Below are positions 55,191 to 64,000 of a stretch of DNA of 64,000 nt, one piece after another. A program made the translations under genes and the position numbers. This DNA is from Budorcas taxicolor (taxonomy: Eukaryota > Chordata > Mammalia > Artiodactyla > Bovidae). Location of the stretch: contig NC_068910.1 in the NCBI RefSeq assembly GCF_023091745.1, positions 88,664,170 through 88,728,169 of the forward strand. The letters run 5' to 3'. How positions within the stretch are numbered: position 1 is the stretch's first letter; each line of letters opens with the position of its first letter. The notes below the pieces were generated by a model. It worked only from the letters and a program-made list of their open reading frames with translations, was not told the origin of the DNA and did not search any database.

Positions 55191-55299
55191 GTAACTGTGT
55201 TGACAAATCCCACAGATAGCTTTTCCTTCTAAAATTCCATTAATGCTTGATTTGAGTTTCACTTCCAGCATCATCACTTTCCAGTTCTTCACTATACAT

Positions 55300-56015
55300 T
55301 GAATTTCTAATTTAATTTTACTGTGGTAAAAATACAACGTGAGATTCACGTTTTTAGTGTATATTATTGTACAATGTTGGAGAGCAAAGCTCTAGAATTT
55401 GTTCATGTTATGTAACTGAAACTTCATACTCATTGAACAATTTCCCTTTTTTCCCTCTTCACATCACCTGGTAAACACCTTTTTTTTTTTTTTTTTTGCT
55501 GCCTTTATGACTGTCACTATTTTAGATAAATCATATAAGTGGAATCCTGCAGTGTTTTCTACGATTGGCTTGTTACCCTCAGTATCATTTCCTCAAGATT
55601 CATCCATGTTATTGCATATTGCAGAATTTCTTTCATTTTTAAGGACTGGATAGTATTTCATGTTTTGTTTATATGCCACATTTTTTTTGTCCATTCATCT
55701 GTCAAAGAACCTTTAGGTTATTTATACCTTTTGGTTATTATGAATAATTCACCTATGGACACAGAAGTCTTAACAGCTCTTTGAGAGCCTGATTTCAATT
55801 CTTTCATATAAATGCTTAGAGGTGAGACTGCTGGATCATAGAGTAGTTTTAATTTTTTGAGGGATTTTTATACTTTTTTCTATTGCACTCACACTATTTT
55901 GTGTTTCCACCAACAGTGAGCACGGGTCCAGTTTTTCTGTATCCTTATCAACATTTGTTATCTTTTGTTTTCTTGATAATAAACATCCTGACAGGTGTGA
56001 GGTGATTTTTGTTGA
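55300..56015 (-). mobile_element. Old L1 (L1M-type) fragment
   Basis: Reversed old L1 text throughout: atttaattttactgtggtaa, tcatataagtggaatcctgc, caagattcatccatgttatt, aggactggatagtatttcat, ttgtccattcatctgtcaaa, gctggatcatagagtagttt, tccaccaacagtgagcac, ctgacaggtgtgaggtgat. A T-run at 55480-55497 replaces part of it. About 0.7 kb, diverged. Confidence 0.85.
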
Positions 56016-56985
56016 CTAAATTTCTCTGTCAATTATCCATTTTTTTTTTGTAAAATGGCTCCTGGATTTATCCCTGGGAGACAAGTAGTCAACACAGCAA
56101 GCTAGCTATACATGAATATAATAACAAATGCACAATGGCCAATCGTTGACAGACTTTGGAGGAAGTGGCATAAATTGCTGTATATCATGAGGCACATCTT
56201 TTGTTTATGAAGTGACTTGTGAGCAGAGTTAATAGTGAAACTTGCACTTCATGACGTTACAGTTAATATACCATGTAAACTGGAATTCGAACTGTTTTGT
56301 TGGGGGAGACTGTATTTATTTAACGAAACTGAGATAAATCACTTCATTTCAGAAATATGTGCAATAAGGACTGCCTGTACATAGAAAACCACTTGAAATG
56401 TTAGCTATAGAGTTCTAGTAAAACTCTTTATCTTTTTATTAATCACAGGCCACAAAATATTGGATTTTCAAATGTTGATGACTTGAGCTACTATGAGAAA
56501 ATTGACTAATGTATGGTAACTTATTTGTCTTTTGTTGATGATGTCAATTGAAAAACTGTATAACAGGCTTCAGAAAACAGTCAATCTTGTGGTCAGATCA
56601 TTAGTGAGAGTCTTCTATCAATCATGAAATTTTATAGCTTGAAAGGACCTTTGAAATAATCTCATTTCATTTAACAGCTGAGCAAACCTCTTTCTTGAAG
56701 GGTTCTGAGTATTGTCCATGGTTATAAGCTAGTTAGATGTACAACAGGAACACATTTGACCTCTCCAACCTATTTTTCACAAGCTTGAATGTCAATTATT
56801 AAAGAAAAATCTTCAAATATATTTTCAGGAATTAGAGAATGTAGTGTCAGAGAGTAAAGTGAATCATTGCATTGCATTATGTTTAAAATACTATTTCTAC
56901 CAGACTTCTATAGATATAGGTGCTTTTGTTTTATAATATGAGGTCTAAAAACTCAAATAATTAATGCATCTCAATTTTAAAATTA
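56016..56985. other. Unassigned stretch
   Basis: A possible MIR-like patch at about 56640-56750 (gaaaggacctttgaaataat). Nothing else recognised. Confidence 0.35.
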
Positions 56986-56986
56986 T

Positions 56987-57016
<30 letters not shown>
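56986..57016. repeat. (AC)n microsatellite
   Basis: Interrupted once by aaac; directly precedes a Bov-tA. Confidence 0.9.
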
Positions 57017-57019
<3 letters not shown>

Positions 57020-57029
57020 AACACAAAAG

Positions 57030-57276
57030 CTTTCCAGGTGGCTGAGTGGTAAACCTTTCACCTGTAATGTGGGAAATGTGGGTTTAATCCTTGGGTCAGG
57101 ATGATCCCTGGAGAAGGAAATGGCAACCCATTCCAATATTCTTTTTTTCTTTTAGATTTATTTTTTATTGAAAAATATTTTTGCCTGAAAAAATCCCATG
57201 GACAGAGGAGCCTGGCAGGCTACAGTCCATGGGGTCACAAAAGAAACAGACACAACTTCGCGACTAAACAACAATG
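57030..57276 (+). mobile_element. Bov-tA SINE with internal T-rich insertion
   Basis: Head ctttccaggtggctgagtgg, B-box region gggtttaatccttgggtc, then the body is split after ccaatattct by about 40 bp of T/A-rich DNA (57143-57180) and resumes at ttgcctgaaaaaatcccatg. Direct repeats aacacaaaag at 57020-57029 and 57277-57286. Confidence 0.92.
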
Positions 57277-57423
57277 AACACAAAAGTAGACATTCAGCAC
57301 AAAATCACAACCTTTGAAAATATGTAATGGGGTTTTACATGGGCACCATACAAATTCCACTGAAAAAAGTATTTTGTTGGATAACAACAATTGAACTAAT
57401 AACAATTCTGAATAAGTTGATGG

Positions 57424-57605
57424 TAGCCCTTGTAGCCCAGTTGGTAAAGAATCTGCCTGCAATGCAGGAGACCTAGGTTCAATTCCTGGGTCAGGAAGAT
57501 CCCCTGGAGAAGGAAGTGCCAACCCTTTCCAGTATTCTTGCCTGAAGAATTCCATGAACAGGGGAGCCTGACAGGCTAAGGTCTATGGGGTCACAAGAGA
57601 TCTTC
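57424..57605 (+). mobile_element. Bov-tA SINE
   Basis: tagcccttgtagcccagttg head, ggttcaattcctgggtcagg B box, to gtctatggggtcacaagag; the 3' end is short. Confidence 0.9.
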
Positions 57606-57656
57606 TAGAATCTATGTAGATAACTAACTATTCTGGATTCTCCCTTTTATTCTTGA

Positions 57657-57878
57657 GTGCTGTGCTGTGCTGTGCTGAGTTGCTCAGTCATGTCCAGCTG
57701 TTTGCGACTCCATGGACTATAGCCTGCCAGGATCCCCTGTCCATGGGGGTTCTCCAGGCAAGAATACTGGAGTGGATTGTCATGCACTCTTCCAGGGGAT
57801 CTCCCCAAACCAGAGATCAAACCCAGGACTCCCACGTTGCAGGCGGATTCTTTACTGTCTGAGCCACCAGGGAAGACG
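57657..57878 (-). mobile_element. Bov-tA SINE with GTGCT-rich 3' tail
   Basis: Reverse copy: gctgtgctgtgctgtgctga (tail), gttgctcagtcatgtccagc, body, to tgagccaccagggaaga. It forms an inverted pair with the copy ending at 57605, 51 bp away. Confidence 0.92.
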
Positions 57879-58019
57879 CCAAAAAGGAAAGTCATATCTA
57901 GTCAGGCACTAGAAGAATCTTGTGCCCACAACTAATTCCACACCATAGTCCTATATTGGCATAAAACTTTACAATAACGAGGCTTTTTCTTTTCATCACA
58001 TATGGATAGTTCCCATCAA

Positions 58020-58195
58020 GGACCTTGTGTTTAGCACATGGAACTCTGCTCAGTGTTATGTGGCAGCCTGGATGGGAGGATGAGTTTGGGGGAGAATGGA
58101 TACATGTGTATATATGGCTGAGTCACTTCACTGTCCACCTGAAACTACCACAACTTTGATAATCAGCTATACCCCAATACAAAATAAAACATTTG
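58020..58195 (+). mobile_element. Artiodactyl L1 3' end
   Basis: ggaccttgtgtttagcacat ggaactctgc, gtgtatatatggctgagtca, actgtccacctgaaactacc, aatcagctataccccaatac aaaataaaac. Typical L1 3' terminus. Confidence 0.85.
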
Positions 58196-60728
58196 AAAGA
58201 TGTGAGTAGTTCCTTCTTAGGTTATTTAATTAATCCTCTAACCAAGGGACCTGTGAACTTTTTATGCATGAAGACAGACAGTAAATATTTGAGGTTTTGC
58301 ATGAAATATAGTCTTCATGGCAACTGCTCAACTTTGCCTTTGTAGCAAAAAAGCAGCCATAGATAGTATGGAAGTAAATAAATGTGGCTATGTTCAAGTA
58401 AAACTTAACCGATAAGGCTGGATTTGGCACAGCAGCCATAGTTTGCCTACTCCTGATCTAACCCATTAGATGTAGGGGAGATCACATGTCATAGCTAAGA
58501 GAACCTGTGTAGGTTCTCTTTTAATTCTGTGATAAATTCTCCTTAATTGCTCATATTTTAAAAGGAGATATCCTGAATGCCTGAATACTACAATGGCTAA
58601 TAAATTAATGAACTACAAATAACTAATGAACTCCAACTAGTTTATACTTACATTTCTTGCAAAAAAAAAAAAAAAAAGGTTCTAAAAGACAAAAAGAGTA
58701 CACAAAGTGAGGTGTACTTTGAGGGATACACATCTTAAATTTACCTACCTTATGCTGTAACATCGAACACACATTCAAGAAAGAAGGGGATGTGAGTAGT
58801 ATCAAATAAAACAACAGTGTCAAAGATGAAGAATTTTAAAAGGCCATTGGATTTGGCAATTAGGAGGCCACTGGTAACATTTAAGAAAGCAGTTTGATAG
58901 AACTGTTGAGGCAGAAGCTAAAATACAAAATATTTAGACCTTATAATAATGAGATGTAGAAAATCTTCTCATAATAAACAGTTTAAAATACACACAATCC
59001 CAATATTATCTTTATTTAAGCACATTTCCAGAATAATTTTAAACCAGTTTAAATAAACGTATTATCAAAGCAGGTTTGCTTGCAGCATGCTATTTTTCCT
59101 GTGTGCATACACATACTGATTAAATTCCCTATGCCACACTTGAATTTAAAGCTATGACCTGTGATCTCAAATTGACTTCCTGACAATAATGATTAGAGTG
59201 GTGGGTGAGCCGCATAAATTTACTGATAATCTCTGCAGTAAAGTCAATGACTCTTTTTCCCAAAGAGAGAATCAGTTATTTTAAAACAGCAAACTCCCAC
59301 TGACATATTTTCTTAATCCACTTTATTTTCTAGTTATGGATATACATATATGGCAAATTTTTGTTTTCATGACACTTGGCATTTGATTTTGAGTATCATG
59401 AAAACCACCTCAAGATAGATAAATAAATGATATTACCCTGGTTTCCATTTGATTTCTACTTTACATGAAAATAAAATAGAATTTTTAACTTGAATATGGG
59501 ACTATAAATAATTATAAAGAAATGTGTGTCTTTTTAATATTGTTTATAATTCTTTTGTTTCAGTGATTATTTCAGTCTTTTGTGCTATTAAAGCCAATTT
59601 GACTACTTTGTTTAGAAGATAGTCAGTCTTCTTATTTCTGCCACCCAAAATTCAAAAGTAAAAATATCTGATTTTGACTTTTGAGGTGGAGTAAGAATTA
59701 TGATGTCTTTGCCTCTTCCTGCTCATCTTGATTGCTCTCCAACTCTCGAAATCTCCATTTTAGCTCAAAAACTAGAATGTCACATGTCTGATGGATTTCT
59801 GTTTTCTGAGTTTTATAAAGAAATTTAATATAAATTTAATATGTTTCCATAGTAAATCTAATATAAACTTTGGTTTTCTATGGGAAAAGATATGATAGGC
59901 TATAAAGATATATGATGCCTATTTTATTTTTATTTGGAGACATTGTAGAATAGTTCCAAGGAATTAAATTGGCCCGGAATATTTGTTATTTGTATCCTTA
60001 TGTTGTGTCAATATCATAGGAAACACACAAGTGACTTGTGACTTAAAGATTGATAGATGACAGCTTCTATTATCTTATAACTCACATTTATGGGGCAACA
60101 AATAAACCAATGTGATAAATTTATTGTTAGAGGTATGAATACGTAGCTATGGTAGAATAGAAGGAGCTTTAATTTGCTCAATTTAATAATTTTCTAGTAT
60201 CTAGGTTTATCTATATTTGCCTGAATACAAAATGATGTTTCTGTATCAAACAGACTATCTCTCTAAATCCCAATCCCCCATCTGAGGCAGAGAGATGAGA
60301 GCCATTTGGTTATGCCTATGTGTACAAAGGGAAAGGATTTATACCACAAGAGAAAAACTCCAAAATTATGAATCTTGAAGTTGAAATGGGAACTGCTACA
60401 CAGCTCCCACCCTCCTCTCTTGAGAGAGGGCAAGAAACCTATCTCTCCAAAATTTTACAAGTTTTAAATGTAATATAAACTTGACTTTGAAATACAAGTG
60501 TATATCTCCTCAGTTTCATTCCACTTTGAAATGGAAACACATAGCCCTAGGGAGATAAACTTTTATTTATCTCTAAACATGTCTATTATCTATCCAATCA
60601 TCCATTAACTTTCAAAGGCATGTACTTTAACTGAGGTCCCAGTTTACCAGCTCAAAATACCCTGAGCGGAGAGAAATACACAAATATCTTCTCTATAGTT
60701 TCACACAGTTGAGGAAATGTTCTGTTGT
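58196..60728. other. SINE-free unassigned block (2.5 kb)
   Basis: Perfect 10-bp-stem, 4-nt-loop hairpin at 58497-58520; A-run at 58661-58678. 59.0-59.33 kb is of mixed composition (aggtttgcttgcagcatgct, gtgggtgagccgcataaatt) and may be unique. No exon recognised. Confidence 0.4.
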
Positions 60729-60892
60729 AGAGATATGGGTTCAATCACTGGATCAGGAAGATCCCTGGAGGAGTGCATGACAACTCACTCCAGTATTCTT
60801 GCTCGGAGAATCCCATGGACAGAGGAACCCAGCGGGCTGCAGTCCATGGGTCACAAAAAGTAGGTCACGACTGAAATGACTTAGCATGCAAG
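60729..60892 (+). mobile_element. Bov-tA SINE, head-truncated
   Basis: Starts at the B-box side (gatatgggttcaatcactgg), keeps the body, ends cacgactgaaatgacttagc. Confidence 0.88.
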
Positions 60893-60949
60893 CATGCGTC
60901 TCTTCTGCAGAGACACAAGAGTCCAGAATGTTGGATCTATGAGTTCACT

Positions 60950-61500
60950 ACACAAAAGGGGAAAGGCATTCCTGGCAGAGGGAAGAGAAGCACAGTTATT
61001 GGAAGATAAGACAAAGCATGATGAAATTTGCATGCAGTGTTTGATAGCTGTTATTTCTAAGAAATGGAAGGTGAAGAGGAACTCAGTGTTTAAGGATATT
61101 GTGCCAAATTTACTCTATTTAGTTGAATTATTCATGTCAAAAATACCTTCATAAATTATCTGTATAATAAGCTTCAAGTAAGGAAAGTCAGTAAAATGTC
61201 GTTTAGGAAGCATGTCATTCAGTCAGCTGTTTGGTGAAAACATTGAAGAACAAAAAACCAACCATGGATCACAAGAATCTGCAGGCCTACCAATTCTAGT
61301 AAGAACTGGCATATCTGGTCATTTGGACTTCATTCCATAGGTACAGAGTTCCCCTTAAAGTTTTCAAAAAGGGGATGCTGGGATTTTATTCAAGTTTTTG
61401 AATGGGTACTATGACATAATAGTTTTTAACGTATAAAGATAAGGAGATTTGAAACAAGGGGACAAATCTGGAGTTTCAGAAGTCAATCAGAGGATTTAGA
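60950..61500 (-). mobile_element. L2 LINE, 3' part (fourth copy)
   Basis: gcattcctggcagagggaag agaagcac and gggattttattcaagttttt gaatgggtac correspond to reversed L2 text (..ttccaggcagagggaacagc.., ..ggattttattctgagtgc..). It continues beyond the Bov-A2. Confidence 0.55.
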
Positions 61501-61510
61501 GGGTAGCTGA

Positions 61511-61788
61511 AGGAATGGCAACGGCACCCCACTCCAGTACTCTTGCCTGGAAAGTCCCATGGACGGAGAAGCCTGGTGGGCTGCAGTCCATGGGGTCGTG
61601 AAGAGTCGGACACGACTGAGGGACTTCACTTGCACTTTTCTCTTTCATGCATTGGAGAAGGAAATGGCAACCCACTCCAGGGTTCTTGCCTGGAGAATCC
61701 CAGGGACGGGGGAGCCTGGTGGGCTGCCGTCTATGGGGTCGCTCAGAGTCGGACACGACTGAAGCAGCTTAGCAGCAGCAGCAGCAGA
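61511..61788 (+). mobile_element. Bov-A2 SINE, full length
   Basis: Dimer from ggaatggcaacggcacccca through the ctctttcatgcattggagaa linker to cgactgaagcagcttagcag and an AGC tail. Many CpGs kept, so young. Confidence 0.96.
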
Positions 61789-61799
61789 AGAAGAAATAG

Positions 61800-62030
61800 A
61801 GAGAGACTAGCTAGATCGGATCATTGGACTTTTTGAATGATGGGTTATGAGAGTTATAAGGCCAGTGAGAACCAGGATGACTTCTGGATTTCTTGTTTGG
61901 GTAGTTGGGTGGATGATGGTGCCATGAGTTCAAAAGGGAAATACATAATTTTGGTTTTGATTTTGAGAGGTGAGGATATGGTTAATTTTTATATCCTAAA
62001 TTTGAAATTTCTATGAAATATCTTTGTAGA
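61800..62030 (-). mobile_element. L2 LINE, continuation
   Basis: gaaccaggatgacttctgga tttcttg, agttgggtggatgatggtgc, ttttggttttgattttgaga correspond to the next L2 segment in the 5' direction, reversed. Confidence 0.6.
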
Positions 62031-62093
62031 AATGTTTACTAATACCTTGAAAAGATAGGCATAAAAGAGTCATTTAGAATTAGATATGCATAG

Positions 62094-62206
62094 GGACTTC
62101 CTTCGTGGTTCAGTGGTTAAGATTCCACACTTTCAGTGCAGGGGATGTGGTTCAATCCCTGGTTGGGAAACTAAGATCCTGCATTCCATGGGGTGTGGAC
62201 AAAATA
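62094..62206 (+). mobile_element. CHR-2 type SINE
   Basis: gggacttccttcgtggttca gtggttaagattccaca, gtgcaggggatgtggttcaa tccctggttgggaaactaag, atcctgcattccatgggg. This is the cetartiodactyl tRNA-Glu-type SINE with box-B-like ggttcaatccc. It is older than the bovid SINEs and the only copy I recognise here. Confidence 0.88.
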
Positions 62207-62217
62207 TATATGTGATA

Positions 62218-62224
<7 letters not shown>

Positions 62225-62289
<65 letters not shown>
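62225..62289. repeat. (GT)n(GA)n compound microsatellite
   Basis: 16 GT units then about 16 GA units, directly after the CHR-2 SINE. The purine run can form H-DNA and the GT run Z-DNA. Confidence 0.96.
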
Positions 62290-62292
<3 letters not shown>

Positions 62293-62910
62293 ATAAAAGG
62301 TTAATTTAAAATTAGATATATATTTTTCTAGGGAGAATCAAGAGAAATAGAAAATAAATATAAGAACACAAATTATGTTACACAAACTTTAAGCACTTCT
62401 AGGTCATTTATTCTGTCATTTATCAATAATCTCTTATTAGGCTTTATTAGGCTTTCAAAATTATAGAAATTAAAATATATTTTTGGTTTGAGTCTTTAAA
62501 TGGTTGAATGGACCGCAGGAAGCTGAATATTTATATCACTACTCTCAAGGCTTCTTCAAGTTTGATGACTTTCCTTGTATTTCAGATTATCTGTTGCTTA
62601 AAATACACACATTTAGGCAGATAAACATAGACAAGGTGATTAGGCTCACTAGCTGGAAATATAAAATTTAAAACAATGAGGCATCATTTCTTGCACATCA
62701 AAATTCAGCATCTATTTCACAGCAGGTGGTGTGTAAGGGAGGTGAAAGTATAACAGACCAGGAAGCCGGGCATGTCAAACATCCACTACAGGTGCTGGGC
62801 AAGAGTCAGATTTCATCCTGCACCATGCTTTTCTCACCTATCTTGAAACCACTTTTCTCTCTCTAGAGGTTTTTTCTGCATGACTCTTGGACACTTTGGA
62901 AACTGCTAGT
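62290..62910. other. Unassigned stretch
   Basis: AT-rich; nothing recognised. Confidence 0.4.
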
Positions 62911-62919
62911 GATTATTAC

Positions 62920-63150
62920 AGGCTTCCCTGGTGGCTTAGATGGTAGCGTCTAAGTGCAAAGCGTCTGCCCACAAGGTGGGAGACTTGGGTAAGATCCCTG
63001 GGTTGGAAATATCCCCTGGAGAAGGAAATGGCAACCCACTCCAGTACTCTTGCCTGGAAAATCCCATGGATGGAGGAGCCTGGAAGGCTACAGTCCATGG
63101 GGTTGCAGAGAGTCGGAGACGACTGAGCGACTTCACTTTCACCTTTCAGC
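62920..63150 (+). mobile_element. Bov-tA SINE with 9-bp target duplication
   Basis: aggcttccctggtggcttag head with a short extra segment (tagcgtctaagtgcaaagcg), body, ending gactgagcgacttcactttc acctttcagc. Direct repeats gattattac at 62911-62919 and 63151-63159. The head variant (gcgtctgcccacaaggtggg) matches the 8.4 kb copy. Confidence 0.95.
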
Positions 63151-63159
63151 GATTATTAC

Positions 63160-64000
63160 TAGATTTTATTTAGATGTCACCTTTTCCAGATTTCATTTCT
63201 CCAAGCAATACATAGGTCTTTTTTCTTTTCCTGGGATAGTATCTTGTTCATATTTCCATCACTACATTAATTACAGTAAGTATTTCTTAATTTCTGTTTC
63301 CTGCAAGGTATGGACACTTCTAGAGAATGGGGATTTTGCTCTATTAACTTACAACACTTACCACACTGCTTAAAATAAAATAGACCTTAACTAATATTTG
63401 CTGATTGACTATAGGAATGGACAAAAAACACTTTTATTTTTGCCTCTTATAGCCCAATCAATCTAACAACTTTTTGATTGCTGCATGATAATGATTTATA
63501 GAAAAAATACTAAATGTGAGTCCAAATCAAGGTGTTTGTCCCCATAACATTAGGTACAAAATTTTAAATTCAATATGCATTACAATGAAACATTTTACCA
63601 TTTTATTGTTTTTGCTAGAACTTTGATAAAAGTAAAATTAAGAGTATATTATCCTATTATTCTGAATCATGATTATCATTGAAGGAAAATTGTGAGGTTC
63701 AAGAGGAGACAGGAGAGAAGAAAATGTAAGGAAAAGTAGAAAAGCCAGGAGAGGCAAGTGATAGCCATCGTAAATAAAGGAGCCCAAGTTCCTGTGTTTT
63801 GATCATGGCTTCACTTCCTTTCCAGACTGAAGTTCTCAGAAGACCCTTACAAAAAGCAAACCAATAGGAACAAGAAGAGTGGATTCACTGTGACTTCTAG
63901 CTGCTCTTCTCACCAGGGATTTTTTAGTTAAGGAAAGTGATAGTGTTTATATTCTATAGTGCTATGGCCCAGAACTACATTTAAATAATGACATTCACTC
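63160..64000. other. Unassigned stretch
   Basis: AT-rich, with a purine-rich patch at 63690-63760. No family or exon recognised. Confidence 0.4.

Noticed and set aside
1..64000. CRISPR arrays, operons, bacterial-type promoters or terminators
   Set aside because: The repeats are interspersed retroelements and microsatellites of a mammalian genome. There are no regularly spaced short repeats and no prokaryotic gene organisation.

Overview
The window looks like noncoding, repeat-rich nuclear DNA from a ruminant, most likely a bovid (cattle, sheep or goat; I cannot separate these by eye). The diagnostic elements are tRNA-headed Bov-tA SINEs, dimeric Bov-A2 SINEs with AGC-repeat tails, BovB (RTE-type) LINEs with a 3' end of gactgaactgaactga type, ruminant L1 3' ends and one CHR-2 type SINE. 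Base composition is AT-rich. I find no credible protein-coding exon, no rRNA or functional tRNA gene, and no CRISPR or bacterial feature. Almost every open frame longer than 60 codons lies in a SINE, BovB, L1 or low-complexity DNA. All family calls are comparisons by eye with consensus sequences I remember; no database was searched.

Layout. 0-9 kb: scattered Bov-tA/Bov-A2 copies, a 5'-inverted L1 tail (3.4 kb), and a quiet SINE-free block (1.5-3.4 kb). 9-16 kb: a quiet block, then two old L2 LINEs on the minus strand. The first is split by an MLT1-type solo LTR. The second is split by a ruminant L1 tail, a 1.5 kb BovB and two SINEs. 16-29 kb: long quiet AT-rich DNA with a 1.7 kb minus-strand BovB (21.0-22.7 kb), an L1 tail and single SINEs. 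29-32.4 kb: a young BovB tail, a MIR, then a stack of insertions in a third L2. An inverted L1 with its own target-site duplication sits in the L2 and carries a Bov-A2 SINE with a second target-site duplication. 33-36 kb: L1 tail and quiet DNA. 36.4-38.2 kb: a plus-strand BovB (endonuclease to reverse transcriptase part) with a minus-strand BovB tail nested in it. 39-42.3 kb: BovB tail, L2 pieces, an LTR-like sequence and one unidentified 128-codon frame. 43-50 kb: SINEs, microsatellites and quiet DNA. 50.4-54.8 kb: two BovB copies facing each other. The first lacks most of its endonuclease region. The second is 5'-inverted with a 9-bp target duplication. 55-58 kb: a DNA-transposon-like scrap, an old L1, four SINEs and an L1 tail. 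60.7-63.2 kb: an L2 split by Bov-A2, a CHR-2 SINE next to a (TG)n(AG)n microsatellite, and a fresh Bov-tA.

No genes work together here. What the sequence records is a layered history: L2/MIR first, then old L1 and MLT1, then BovB and Bov-tA, then Bov-A2 and the youngest L1/BovB tails. I did not find an undescribed system. The best signals are structural: twin-priming inversions with intact target-site duplications, an internally deleted BovB, a nested BovB, a closely spaced inverted BovB pair with arms of about 1.2 kb, and an insertion that seems to consist only of a poly(A) tail between 11-bp direct repeats. A few SINE-free blocks could hold conserved noncoding elements, which only alignment can settle.
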